This document shows positions 17,031 through 27,500 of a stretch of 64,000 nt of DNA, piece after piece. A program made the translations under genes and the position numbers. Source of the stretch: Micromonospora sp. RHAY321 (GTDB taxonomy: Bacteria > Actinomycetota > Actinomycetes > Mycobacteriales > Micromonosporaceae). Position 1 is the first letter of the stretch. Every line of letters starts with the position of its first letter. The notes under the pieces were generated by a model. The model was not told the origin of the DNA. It saw only the letters and a program-made list of their open reading frames with translations, and searched no databases. Where the stretch lies: assembly GCF_023896955.1 (NCBI RefSeq), contig NZ_JAMHIW010000001.1, positions 248,001 through 312,000 on the forward strand, in the 5' to 3' direction.

Positions 17031-17180
17031 TACTACGGCGAGCAGCGCTATGACGGCATGGACGAGCGCTACAACCTAATGGACGACCCTACCGGTGCCC
17101 ACCGGTTCTGCCGTCCGAGCGATCAGCGCTGCAGACGGTGCTCAGCGGCAGCGTGGACCACGACCGGAATGGCCCTCTAG
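17031..17180 (+). pseudogene. 3' part of the gene interrupted by the IS607-type element
   Basis: Directly after the element the frame reads YYGEQRYDGMDERYNLMDDP and ends at TAG 17180. Joining it to the upstream FHSFFERKG gives protein-like text, but a strict GG-GG junction leaves the frames one base apart. The host gene was therefore already shifted, or the junction is offset by a base. Confidence 0.5.
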
Positions 17181-17678
17181 CTATTCAGGCTTCACCCCCC
17201 GCCGCTGACTGGCATCGTCTCCGATGCGATCTCGAAGGAGCCGTAGCTTGTCATCTGGAAACAGGACACCCCCCCAAGCGGCGGAATATGCCGCCGCATT
17301 CTTATACTTGACCAAAACATGCTCGGCCATGGTCACGGTCTGGCGGACGAAACGCTCGACGCTTACATGGCCATTCCAGCGAAGCCGTCCACCGCCCCAA
17401 CGCCCGGCCTCAGATGACATGTCGTCAAAATCGACGACCTGCAAATACACGAGCGAATCGGCGCCAGCGAAGAATAGGCAAGTACCTCCCGGCTCGGCGG
17501 GCAGAAACGCTATCGCCGAGCTAGACCCACCTTGGAGGTCGAGGGCTGCTTGCAGCACAGACCCCAAGCCGTCACCGACGTAGGTCGTGTGAACTTCGAC
17601 CGCCTCTTGCGGAAAATCCAAGGAAAACGTTGCTGAGCCAGGACTTCCAATGCGCCACCGCAGGAAGAATTCATCCAT
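17181..17678 (-). CDS. Probable immunity protein for the Rhs toxin
   Basis: 165 residues from ATG 17678 (MDEFFLRWRIGSPGSATFSL), with CGAGGTGAT as ribosome binding site inside the end of the toxin gene. Only four bases separate the toxin stop and this start, the usual toxin-immunity arrangement. The protein is acidic to neutral and beta-rich in its first half (CLFFAGADSLVYLQVVDFDD), then helical, with no signal peptide, so it is cytoplasmic. I recognise no named immunity family. The role is inferred from position, size and coupling. Confidence 0.7.
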   Translation of the reverse strand: MDEFFLRWRIGSPGSATFSLDFPQEAVEVHTTYVGDGLGSVLQAALDLQGGSSSAIAFLPAEPGGTCLFFAGADSLVYLQVVDFDDMSSEAGRWGGGRLRWNGHVSVERFVRQTVTMAEHVLVKYKNAAAYSAAWGGVLFPDDKLRLLRDRIGDDASQRRGVKPE

Positions 17679-17682
17679 ACAA

Positions 17683-20600
17683 TCACCTCGGGTATGCAGT
17701 ACGGAGAGAGCCATCAGGATTCAGGATGACCTCTACGGTTGTCTCGCCACGGGATCCAACGGGGTAACCAAAATCCACCGTATGCTTCGTTCCATCCCGG
17801 GGGAGCCCCGTAACCGGATTAGGAGTATTCGGAACGCCACGGGCTTTGGCGGTGTCCTCGATCAATTCTCCGATTTCCTCCAGGTCCGAATATTTGGAGA
17901 ACGTAGTGTTACCTGGGACAACCCCCGGACTTCCGTCTACGTGTTCATGCAGTACGTGCTGCCAACCGTCTCCCTTGAAAAGGTTCCCACAATTCGTGTT
18001 GTGAACTAGGACTGGCGTGTTGCCGGCGAGCACATAGTACGTGTGGATGTCGGCAACTGTGAGGTTGTACGCCACCCCAACGCGGGCCGTCGCCGAGAGG
18101 CGACCATCGAGGCGAACCGAAGCAGCATTGAGGGATAGCAGCCTGTCACGGGAACTGAGCTGATCTGCCGGTTCCCACCTTCCGACCGAAGCATTCCAGA
18201 ACGGATGCCCCTCCGTGGTGGAAATAATCTTGCCGTCGATCTTCAAATCATGCAGCCGGTCCTGATGGATCCAGGTATGGGTTACGGTGCGTCCACTTGT
18301 CTCACCCGCCTCTGGATCGGTGGCCAAGACCTTGTCTCCGACCCTCAGATCGCTGATGGGCTTGGAGGTGCCGTCGGCCATGACGACTTTAGTTTCGGGG
18401 CTGAAGCTGCAGAGGGCCTTTCCGGTATCGAGCAGGGCTTCGCCGATCTTGCCGGCTGACTTCAGCTTGCCGATCGGGACGAAGCCGACGATCGTCCAGG
18501 CGCATCCCGACACACTTCCGTTTGCGCAGTCAATCCCGTCGTTGACCCCGGTTATTTCGCCGAGGAAGTTTCCGACGTCTGCCCACATCTCGTCGAGAAT
18601 TTGCTGGCAGATGTCGGGATAGTTGTAGCAGAGGACGTCCGAGCGGGCTCGTTCGAGTTCAACTGCCGTAAGGTTGGAGACGTGCGTGCCGTAAACGAGC
18701 TGCGCCCAGACGGTGAGGGTGACCTGGCCCTTACTCGGGGCCTTCCGGCCGTCCGACATGTGGTCGGTCCAGGTTTCAGGATCAAAAGCGTATTCGGCGT
18801 CAGCGACGGCATCACATTTTGCCGGCCAGCAGCGGTTATCCTTGTTGTTCTTTGCGTCCTGGTTGCCTTTTTCGTTGCCCGGTTGGTATAAGGGGCAGCC
18901 ACCCTTAATTGATACACAGTCTGCGGGGATAAGGCCGCTGGGGTCACTGAAGGTGGCCGGGTTGTGCCGTGAATAGGCGTATCCGTGCCACTGCTGCGGA
19001 TCGGCGAGGTCCATGACGGGGTCGACAGAGATGAAGCGGCCGATGGCGGGGTCGTACTCGCGGGCATTCAGGTGGGTCAACCCAGTGTTGTCTTTGGTGC
19101 CGCCGACGAAGCCCTTGTCCATCACAGACGGCCAGTTCGTGGGTGCGGCACCTCGTTCGGCGCCAAAGGGGAGGCTACGTCGCCGGGATACTGCGAGGTC
19201 GCTGTTTCGGATCGTCGCCTCGGCTGTGCCGTGGTGGTCGCTGACGATCCAGTCGAGTCCTCCGGATGAGTCTCGGACGGCGACGGGTCCGCCATTGTGG
19301 CTGTAGTAACGGGTGCCGGTGGCTGCGGAGCTGGTCGGCTTTCGGACCTCCATGCCGCCGGGCAGGTAGAGCGTCGAACCAGCAGGATCGCGGCGTACCA
19401 GGCGGTTGCCGTCGGCGTCGTAGACGTAGCTGGTGCTGCCGGAGTTGTCGGCGAGTGCGAAGAGTCGACCCTCGTTGTCCCAGGTGAGATCCTGCTGCCC
19501 TGCGGGGCCGGGACGAGTTTTGGTGTTGCCCGTCTCGTCGTAGGTGTAGGTCTCGGTGTTGGTTGCGGCGCCGGTGGAGTCAACCTTCGTTGCGGCATGC
19601 GGATGCGAGCCGGTGCCGGCTCCTTGGGCGGGGTAGTTGTACGTGCGAGTGGTGGTCTGTGTGGTGCCGTGGATGGTTTCAGTCTTGCGGTTTTCCGTGC
19701 CTGCGTCGTAGGTGTAGGAGTGCCAGAAGGGCGCGGGACCGCCGAGTTTCGACGCGTCAGGGGTCGCAGCGCAGTTGTCGGTTCCCGGTGTCCAGGCGTT
19801 CGTGAGTCGCCGCAGTTGGTCGTAGGTGTAGCACTGGGTTTCCGCAGGGCCGCCGGCCGGAGTGTCGGTGATCTTCTCCATGTTGCCGGCTGGGTCCTGG
19901 AAGTAGCTGAAGTTGAAGACCTCGGGCTTCAGCTCAGGCACGACGTTGCTGTTGGTCAGTCGGCCGGTGTTCGCGTCGATGGTGCTCGTGATCCAGGTCC
20001 GCTTACCGGTCGCGCCGAGGATCGTTTGCCACTGGTGGCCCAGTTTGGTGTAGCTGGTCTGGCTGACGTAGATCTGCGACGCGGACAGCATGCCATTGGG
20101 CAGACCGACGTCGTTGTAGGTGTAGGTCAGCTTCTCGCTGGACAAGCCAGCTGCGGCTGGCAGGGTAGTGGTGCTGACCTGCCCGTCCGGACGGTAGGTG
20201 CTGGTGTACCCGTACGAGCACGGCGTGAGGGTGCTGGACGCGCACAGGGCTCCGTCTGCGGACGGGATGGTGATGCGAGAGTCCTTCGGCCTTCCGGTCG
20301 TGTCGTAGGCGATGACCTCGTTGACGTATGCGTTCGCGGAACCTGCGGGCTCGTACCGAACCGATTTCGTCAGCTTGCCGATGCCGTACTGAAGAGTGTC
20401 GTAGACCCACTCGGCTCGCAGCGGGCCTGTCGTGGAACCGTCCCGAACGGTCTTCTTCCGTCCGAGGTTGTCGTAGGAGTATGCGAGGGTGCGGGTCCGG
20501 GCGTCGGTTGAGGTGAGCATCTCGCCGGCGAGGTTGTAGGTGTAGCTGCTGGTGCCTCGGTCCGGGTCATCCTCGCTCGTCTTGCGGCCCCGTTGGTCGT

Positions 20601-23600
20601 AGCGGTAGCTCCAGCTGTTTCCTACAGGGTCGGTGACACTCGCCAGTTCGCCCCGGTCGGTGTAGCCGTAGCGGTACTCGTCGTAGGTGCCGGCGGTGTC
20701 GCTGCCTACTGCGGTCCGGTCCGTGTACTGCCGTTGAGCGACAGTCTGGCCGCGTCCGTCGACGATGGTCGTGGTGGCGGTGCCGCCGTCCGGTGGGGTG
20801 ACGCTGGTGCGTTCGCCGGCGTAGGTGGTGGTGGTTCGCCATTTCTCGTTGAACCTGGTGTCGACGCCCACCTTGAAGATCGCATCGGTCAGTCGGCCGG
20901 CGCCGTCGTAGACGTTCTGCGTGAGCGCGGGGACCGCGGGCGTGCCCACGCTGCCCACCAGGACCTTGTTCGGCGGGGTGTTGGTGGTGTCGTAGTACGG
21001 CTGGGACGCCCAGTCGAGCAAACCGCGGGAGTCGTAGACGGTGTCATTGAGGACTCGGCCGCCGCCCGGGGCCTGCGTCTGAATCTGCCGTGCCCGCAGC
21101 AGGCCGTCGTAGAGGGTGATAGTCGTGTGGTAGGCCGGCGTGACGGAGGGCAGCAGCGTCTTCGCGGTGACCGCGGAGGGTGCCGTGTTGCGGACGTCGT
21201 AGCTGAACTCCTTGTCCGGCGTCGCCGGGAGGCTGCTCTTGAGCCGTCCTGGCAGCCATACCTGGCGGAGTCGTCCCAGGCCGTCGTATGTCAGGTCGGT
21301 GCGCAGGCCGTTGGCGTCCTCCAGCGTCGTAGGCAGGTGCCACGCCGGCGCGTAGGTCGCGGTATTGACCTGTGACTCGGGGTTGGTGATCTTCACCGAC
21401 CTCACTGGGCCCGCGGTGACCGGGACGTAATCGGTCTTGGTCACGCGGTCCAGGGCGTCGTAGCTCTCCATGACCCGGCCGACCGGGTCATGCTTCGCCC
21501 GGCCGATGGTGAACCAGTTCGGCGTGCTGCCCGTCCATCCGTCGATCTCCTCGACCTTCGCGACGTTGCCCTGGACCGGCAGGTAGGTGTCCCAGTCGTT
21601 GGTGTCCTTGTCGTAGGTCGTCCGAGTAGCGGACAACATGTCGCCAGGCAGTGCCGGCGTCGCCGCGCACTTGACCCCCACGGTTTCGGTCTTCTTCGCG
21701 AGGTCGAGCATCCAGGTCGTGTCGTTGCGGGCGTACCAGGTTCGAGTACACCGGTCGTCCGTAACGGTGGACTCGTCGCCCAGATCGTCGACGGCGGTGG
21801 GCAGGTTGTCGCCGTTGTAGCTGGTGACGGTTTTCGTCCAACGGGTCGAGCCGTTGGCGAGCTTGAGCCGGCTGCGCACCGTGCCGGTGTTGGTCATGAA
21901 GGACTTGAGATTGCCGAAGGTGGCGGTGGGTCCCTGCTTGACCGGGGTGGTGATGGTGCCGCCGATCCAGCCGCCACCCGCACCGAGCAGCGTGGTCTCC
22001 TCGCGGACCATGCCGGCGTACTGGTCCTCGTCGGCGACCCGGGTCTGCTGGGAATCGATAATTTCGACGTCGCGTGTGCCTGATGGCTGCTTGTCGCCGT
22101 CCATACCCCGGTAGTAGAGGAACTCAGTCGCCGACTGCACGCCGGACTCCAGGCCCTTACGAACCCGCACCTTGCCGTAGCCGCGGAACTCGCCCCACGT
22201 GCGCTTCTTCGGCTCAGTCAACTCCGAGTCGTCGTAGTGCCAGGCGGGCTGGTCGAGGTAGTCGTAGTTGGTCTGCTCGTGGGTGAACCCGCCGGTGTTG
22301 TCGTACACGTCGACGCGGTCGACCCGGTACTTGTGGAACCAGTCCAGGGTGGGCTCTTCACCCTTTGGTCCGTAGTAGCTCGGATAGCACCGCTTGGTGT
22401 TGGCATGCACCTGCGGCAAGCCGCTGCGAGTGCATTCGGCCGGCGAGTAGGTGACCGCGATCTGGGCGCCCGACTCCGTGGTGATGGTCTGGATGCGGTA
22501 GCGGAACAGGTTAGAGCGGCCATCAGCCATGGCGTCGACCCGGTTGGCGAGTGCTTCGGTCCCGGGGTCGAAGACGACCTCCGGGTCGCTAGCCTCGCTG
22601 CCGCCGGCCGTCGTGACCTTGCCGGTGCGGGTGATCCCCGATAGCCACATCGGGTTGCCCTCGTTGGCGCCGGACTGGAGATAGGTGTGGCGCAGCGTCC
22701 ACCACTCGACCTCGTTGTACGTGCTGCCCGAGCCGGAGTAGACCTGGGTGCGAATTCGCGAAAGCCGCTTGGCCGTCCAGAAGGTTGGTGAAAGCTGGTC
22801 CGTGCAGGGCGCCGCCTTGCAGTACTGGTCCCAGGGAGTGTCCGGCCAGGACGCTGTCACCGGGTTGTCGCTGGACCCGCAGTTGCTGGCGCATCTGTCG
22901 GCCTCGTCGAAAAGGACGCGGGCTGCCGCGTAAGTGGTGGCGGGCGCGTCGGCTCGGTTGCCGTACTCGATCGCGGACAGCCAGCCGCCGCGGTCGTAGG
23001 TGGTGCGCTTGTCCTTGTTGCCTTCACGTCCGTAGGCACCCTCCTCCTTCTTATAGAAGTAGGTCATCGTGTTGCCCTGCGGGTCGACGACATAGTCGAG
23101 GTTCCACCGCCACGCCTGCGTGGTGCGGGAGGCGGCGTAGTCACCGGCCACCCAGCCGGGTTCGTCGGGGTGGTTGCCGTACACCGGGGCCGTCCAGACC
23201 GACTTGGTCTCGGTGGCGGCTGACGACCCGCCAACGCCGTGGTTGCGGCCAAAGAAGTATTGAGTGCCGTCGGTCTTCGTGACCTTCCAGTACTCGTTGT
23301 CGTCGTCGCCGTTAGCGAAGGACGCATTCTTCAGCAGTTCGATCTTCGAGCCGTCGTCTGCCTCGCCCTTCCACGTGTTCCCGCTCGACTTGACGAGCTC
23401 GGTCGCCTGGCCGTTCAGCGAGATGGTTGCATTGCCCTCTGGCTTGTACCAGCACTGGTCCCCGCTGTTGACCAACTTGTTGTTGGGCTCGCCGCCACGT
23501 ATCGCATCCTTGTCGTCGGCGCATGACTTGAACTTGCGCTCGACGAAGCCGGGCCACAGATCCCAGCCGTCACCGATCCAGGAGCCCTGGGTGTTGGTGC

Positions 23601-24513
23601 CAGCGGACAGGCCGTCGACCGAACCCGATGAGTAGCTCAGCGCCGTCGACGGCTCTGGGCCGCCCATCGCTGGCACGTTGTTGAGGGCGTACGACCATGA
23701 GAAGGCACCCGTTTGCTGCGACACCTGCCAGGTGCCCGCCACAGAGAGGCTGGTGGCGTTGTAGTCACCGTTGTCGCCGGAGGGACCGGCCGTTACTGCG
23801 AAGGCCGTTGCCACGCCGCTGCCCGCGACGCGGACCGTCGCGGACACCCTGCCGGTCCGGGTGTTGTTCTGTCCGGGCATCGGTTTGCCGTCGGGCAGTG
23901 ATACCACCCGCAAGCGCGAAGCCCAGTCGCCGCCGTACGCCGCCGCGAAACTGGAGTAGTCGACCTCGACTTCCACCTCGCCTGCAGAGCGATGACCGTC
24001 TGCCCGGCTGATTCGCCCGACGATGCCAGCCACGCCCGCTCGCGCGGCGGCCGCCCGGTCGGAGACCTCAACGGTTACCTTTTGAACAGGAGCGGTGAAC
24101 GCGCGAGCTGTCGACCCGGCCCCTGCCTCGTTCAGCGGGGTGATCGAGATCGGCAGACCGGCGGCCTGCGTTCCCCCATCGCCCCTTCGGGCAGCGGCCG
24201 ACGCCCCGGCAGACAGGTCCACCGTCGTTCGGGCTGCCTGTGGCCACGCGACGGCACCACCTTGGCGGACCTGCCGATCGCCGGCAGTCCAAACCGGCCG
24301 CGTCCGGTGCTTCAATGCAACCGCAGCCACCCCCGTGACGTCTTCACCCTTCGGCGGCTTCCATCCAGGTCGAGTCTCAGCCGAGGCAGGAAGCTGCCCG
24401 AGCAGGCCGACCGCCACCACGGCTGCGAGGATCCCCGACAGGCGGCGGCTGACTCTGCCGGCCGACCTCAGAAAACGGCCTGTGTATGGGCGCTTCACAT
24501 CGACGGAACTCAC
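17683..24513 (-). CDS. Secreted Rhs/YD-repeat polymorphic toxin with HINT domain
   Basis: About 2276 residues from GTG 24513, which follows AAGGAG by four bases. It has an N-terminal signal peptide with a basic start and cleavage after ASA (about residue 45). A large beta region, many YD-type repeats and the Rhs core end come next (GLTHLNAREYDPAIGRFISV, then YAYSRHNPATFSDPSGL). A pretoxin HINT domain follows (CSFSPETKVVMADGTSKPIS ... HTYYVLAGNTPVLVHN). The last ~100 residues form the toxin tip, with HVLHEHVDGSPGVVPGNTTF, DFGYPVGSRGETTVEV and a final SLRTAYPR. The tip resembles BECR-fold RNase toxins in its conserved His pair and C-terminal T-A-Y-P, which is an inference. HINT self-cleavage would release the tip. 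It acts in contact or secretion-based competition. Confidence 0.9.
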   Translation of the reverse strand: MSSVDVKRPYTGRFLRSAGRVSRRLSGILAAVVAVGLLGQLPASAETRPGWKPPKGEDVTGVAAVALKHRTRPVWTAGDRQVRQGGAVAWPQAARTTVDLSAGASAAARRGDGGTQAAGLPISITPLNEAGAGSTARAFTAPVQKVTVEVSDRAAAARAGVAGIVGRISRADGHRSAGEVEVEVDYSSFAAAYGGDWASRLRVVSLPDGKPMPGQNNTRTGRVSATVRVAGSGVATAFAVTAGPSGDNGDYNATSLSVAGTWQVSQQTGAFSWSYALNNVPAMGGPEPSTALSYSSGSVDGLSAGTNTQGSWIGDGWDLWPGFVERKFKSCADDKDAIRGGEPNNKLVNSGDQCWYKPEGNATISLNGQATELVKSSGNTWKGEADDGSKIELLKNASFANGDDDNEYWKVTKTDGTQYFFGRNHGVGGSSAATETKSVWTAPVYGNHPDEPGWVAGDYAASRTTQAWRWNLDYVVDPQGNTMTYFYKKEEGAYGREGNKDKRTTYDRGGWLSAIEYGNRADAPATTYAAARVLFDEADRCASNCGSSDNPVTASWPDTPWDQYCKAAPCTDQLSPTFWTAKRLSRIRTQVYSGSGSTYNEVEWWTLRHTYLQSGANEGNPMWLSGITRTGKVTTAGGSEASDPEVVFDPGTEALANRVDAMADGRSNLFRYRIQTITTESGAQIAVTYSPAECTRSGLPQVHANTKRCYPSYYGPKGEEPTLDWFHKYRVDRVDVYDNTGGFTHEQTNYDYLDQPAWHYDDSELTEPKKRTWGEFRGYGKVRVRKGLESGVQSATEFLYYRGMDGDKQPSGTRDVEIIDSQQTRVADEDQYAGMVREETTLLGAGGGWIGGTITTPVKQGPTATFGNLKSFMTNTGTVRSRLKLANGSTRWTKTVTSYNGDNLPTAVDDLGDESTVTDDRCTRTWYARNDTTWMLDLAKKTETVGVKCAATPALPGDMLSATRTTYDKDTNDWDTYLPVQGNVAKVEEIDGWTGSTPNWFTIGRAKHDPVGRVMESYDALDRVTKTDYVPVTAGPVRSVKITNPESQVNTATYAPAWHLPTTLEDANGLRTDLTYDGLGRLRQVWLPGRLKSSLPATPDKEFSYDVRNTAPSAVTAKTLLPSVTPAYHTTITLYDGLLRARQIQTQAPGGGRVLNDTVYDSRGLLDWASQPYYDTTNTPPNKVLVGSVGTPAVPALTQNVYDGAGRLTDAIFKVGVDTRFNEKWRTTTTYAGERTSVTPPDGGTATTTIVDGRGQTVAQRQYTDRTAVGSDTAGTYDEYRYGYTDRGELASVTDPVGNSWSYRYDQRGRKTSEDDPDRGTSSYTYNLAGEMLTSTDARTRTLAYSYDNLGRKKTVRDGSTTGPLRAEWVYDTLQYGIGKLTKSVRYEPAGSANAYVNEVIAYDTTGRPKDSRITIPSADGALCASSTLTPCSYGYTSTYRPDGQVSTTTLPAAAGLSSEKLTYTYNDVGLPNGMLSASQIYVSQTSYTKLGHQWQTILGATGKRTWITSTIDANTGRLTNSNVVPELKPEVFNFSYFQDPAGNMEKITDTPAGGPAETQCYTYDQLRRLTNAWTPGTDNCAATPDASKLGGPAPFWHSYTYDAGTENRKTETIHGTTQTTTRTYNYPAQGAGTGSHPHAATKVDSTGAATNTETYTYDETGNTKTRPGPAGQQDLTWDNEGRLFALADNSGSTSYVYDADGNRLVRRDPAGSTLYLPGGMEVRKPTSSAATGTRYYSHNGGPVAVRDSSGGLDWIVSDHHGTAEATIRNSDLAVSRRRSLPFGAERGAAPTNWPSVMDKGFVGGTKDNTGLTHLNAREYDPAIGRFISVDPVMDLADPQQWHGYAYSRHNPATFSDPSGLIPADCVSIKGGCPLYQPGNEKGNQDAKNNKDNRCWPAKCDAVADAEYAFDPETWTDHMSDGRKAPSKGQVTLTVWAQLVYGTHVSNLTAVELERARSDVLCYNYPDICQQILDEMWADVGNFLGEITGVNDGIDCANGSVSGCAWTIVGFVPIGKLKSAGKIGEALLDTGKALCSFSPETKVVMADGTSKPISDLRVGDKVLATDPEAGETSGRTVTHTWIHQDRLHDLKIDGKIISTTEGHPFWNASVGRWEPADQLSSRDRLLSLNAASVRLDGRLSATARVGVAYNLTVADIHTYYVLAGNTPVLVHNTNCGNLFKGDGWQHVLHEHVDGSPGVVPGNTTFSKYSDLEEIGELIEDTAKARGVPNTPNPVTGLPRDGTKHTVDFGYPVGSRGETTVEVILNPDGSLRTAYPR

Positions 24514-24569
24514 GGTGCTCCTTGAGAGAGAGGGCACGTTCGGGCAGGAGTGGTGGATTGTGGGTGGAG

Positions 24570-27500
24570 TCACTCCGCGATCCAATGCTGCGTAATTTGC
24601 GTGTCATTCCAGACGGACTGGGTGGCGCGGACGTGGTCGAGCTCACCGGTCCAGTAATCTGCCGAATTCGCATCTTCGCGGCCCCGGCCAATGGCGAAGG
24701 AGCCTGTTGCCGACCATGGGGCACTGGTCGTGGCGGTGACTAGCGTTCCACCGTCGTCTGGCGTCCCGTTGACATAGAGCCTGAGTTCACCGGCAGTCCT
24801 GTCGTAGACGCCGACCAGACTCACCCACTCATCGTCAATGACGTAGTCCGTGGTGCAGGCCGCGTCTTGGGCGCTCAACGTGATATCGCTGTGAGCGACG
24901 GTGAAGCACCAGGTTGGGTCGTTGACGCCGTCGGCGTCGAGGTCCCGGTCGTTCTGGTAGCCGAGGCGGAACATCGACGTGTTCGTTCCGTCCTGGGAGA
25001 CCGCCGTTTGCAGCGCGCCGCCTGCTTCGGACTTGCGCACCCAGGCGGCGACCGTGAAGCCAGCCGGACTGACCGTCTCCAGCACCGGCGAAGCGGTGTC
25101 GGCGCTTCCTGTTCCGCTGAAGAAGGCTGCAGTTCCGACGCGGCCTGAATCTGTCCAGGCAACTCCGGTAGCGCTGAGCGCGGCGGGTCTCGTATCGGGA
25201 ACGGAGGCGGCGGTGGTGCCGGCGCTCTCGTCCAGGTTCCAGGCCCAGGAACCGTCGGTCGGTCTGACCAGGAACTGGTACACCCGCGGGTCGGAGGTAG
25301 CCCCAGCGGAGTTGCGCGACTGCACGGACAGGGTGTTGACACCGTCGCTACTAGGGGTGATCGTGGCGGTGGTACTCGTGCCCGTTATCTCTTGAACAGA
25401 CAGGTCATCCCAGTAGACCGCCTTGGCTGTCTGGCCCGTCGGGAAGCCGTTGTAGAGACGCACGAACGCCTCAGTGGCCCCGGCAGGTACAGACATGACC
25501 AGGGACAGCTGGTGCCATTCGTCTAGGCGGAAGGCCTTGATGGAGGTGACCTCGACGTAGAGGGAGCCGACCTTGTAGGAGCTCATGATCCGCAGGCCGC
25601 GTGTGTTCCCAAAGGTGCCGGTGGTGTTGAGGCCCGTGCTGGCCGGAACGTAGATCCAGCCGGTGATCGAGTACCGCTTGCCCGCCTGCATGCCCAGGCG
25701 TAGCCCACCGACGTCGCCGCCCACCGCGGCGAACGTGTCGCCCTGCGGCCCTGTGCTCGTGCCGCCGGACGCGAGCGGCGTCACCTTCAGCGAGTCGCCG
25801 CTGGCGTGGCCCCGGGCGGTGTCCCGAGCGATCGTGGCGTTGAGGCCCACGAAGCCGGTCAGGTCGGTCACCTGTTGCTGGCTCGAGTTCAGCTTCTGAC
25901 CCTGTGGAGCACCTGCCGGCAGGGTGACGGTGTTGGTGTTGTTGAGGCTGTAGAGGTATTCCTGGACGTCGGTGCCGCCGTTGGGAGCGAAGGTGAAGGT
26001 TCCCGGTTGGCCGGGTCCGCCGTTCCACGTGTCCGAAGACTTCTCGGCGTAGGGCGTGCCCGTCACGGTCGGTAGCGACGGGTCCTGGGTGTTGACGGTA
26101 AAGGTGAACCATCCCGAGTAGCCGCCACAGGTGTAGGTGTCGCAGGCCCGCGCGCGCCATTGGTAGGTGGCGTCGGGCAGAGCGCCGCCGGCAGTGGGGA
26201 CGACTCGCCACGGTCGTGCCGTACCGGAAGTGACCCCGGTAAGAGCGGTACCCGACTTGGCTTTCACTGTCGACCTGCTGTTGTCGAAGACCTCGTACTC
26301 CGCGCGTAACGTGCCGCCATCGGGGTCGGACACCAGCGCGGAAAGAGTGGGCTGGCCGGAGCGCACCACTGCCGGGGACACGCATGCCGAGTAGCAGGAG
26401 TCGACCGCGAGGGCGGTGGGCACGTTCGGGGTGCGGTTATAGATCAGGGTGACGTAGGGCCTGGCGGAGGGCGCGTCGAACGACTTGAACTTCTTCCACC
26501 CGGTATGGCTTGTCTCGCTGGAGGCCCGTAGTCCGACGTTGGCGGTGTTGTAGCCACCCGAAAGGCTGGTCTGGAAGGTTTTCTTGACCGACGCGGATAC
26601 TCGTCCCCCTGCGCAGTTGGAGTTGTATCCCTTGGTGCCCGTCGACCTGCCGTCCAGTTCACGCCATACCGGCTGGCTGCCCCACCTGACAGCTGAGCCG
26701 ACAGCGTCCACGCGCCACGTCTGCCACTCCGCTGCATCGCACTGCCAGGAGTAGTAATTCCACAGGGACAGCTCAGCAGACACGACGGTCGCGCCAGCGT
26801 AGGCGCTTAGTCCGTAGAAGGCGAGGAAGGAGCGGGCCAGGCAGCCGGAGGCGCAACCCTCGTCGGCGTCGTCGCTGTAGCCCAGGCGCAGCTCGTCGTC
26901 ACCGGACTTGTCGGTGTTCGCGATCGTGTTTTGAACGTAGGTGTCAAACGATGGGTTCAGGTTGATGGTGGGGTCGATCGTGACGGGGTACTGCAGGTGC
27001 GGATCCTGGTAGAACGCCTCGTCGGTGCTCAGCACCAGACTCGTACGGCCGCCGACAACGTCATTGGTGACCTCCACGTTGGCCCGGTGCAGAGGCTCGC
27101 CGCCGGCGGAGATCCGGGAGTCCCACATCTCCCCCTGCGAGACCGTCACCGGCTCTTCCGCGGCAACCGCCCGGGCACCGGCTCGCATGGCGGAGCCGGG
27201 CGACCAGGGCATGGCCACCGTCGTCAACTGCGCTGCGGCCTGCGGGGACTTCACGAGGAAGGAGTAGTTAACGCCCGTTGGCCGCGCTTGAAGGACCAGG
27301 TCGACATCCGGTTTAACGTTCGGATACGTCGCGGTCGCGCCGTCCAGCCTCGGCTCGGGCAGGGCACCGACCCAACCCATGGTGGTCCGCTTGGCGCCCT
27401 CTCCGAGGCTCACTAGGTCGTCGGCGTCAGCCGACCGGGAACCCGACAGCCACAAGCCGAACGGACCGGCCTTGGATCCGATCGAACCGTCGCTCTTGCG

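Noticed and set aside
19297..20511. 404-codon plus frame opposite the Rhs gene
   Set aside because: Gly/Val/Arg-rich mirror of the YD repeats.
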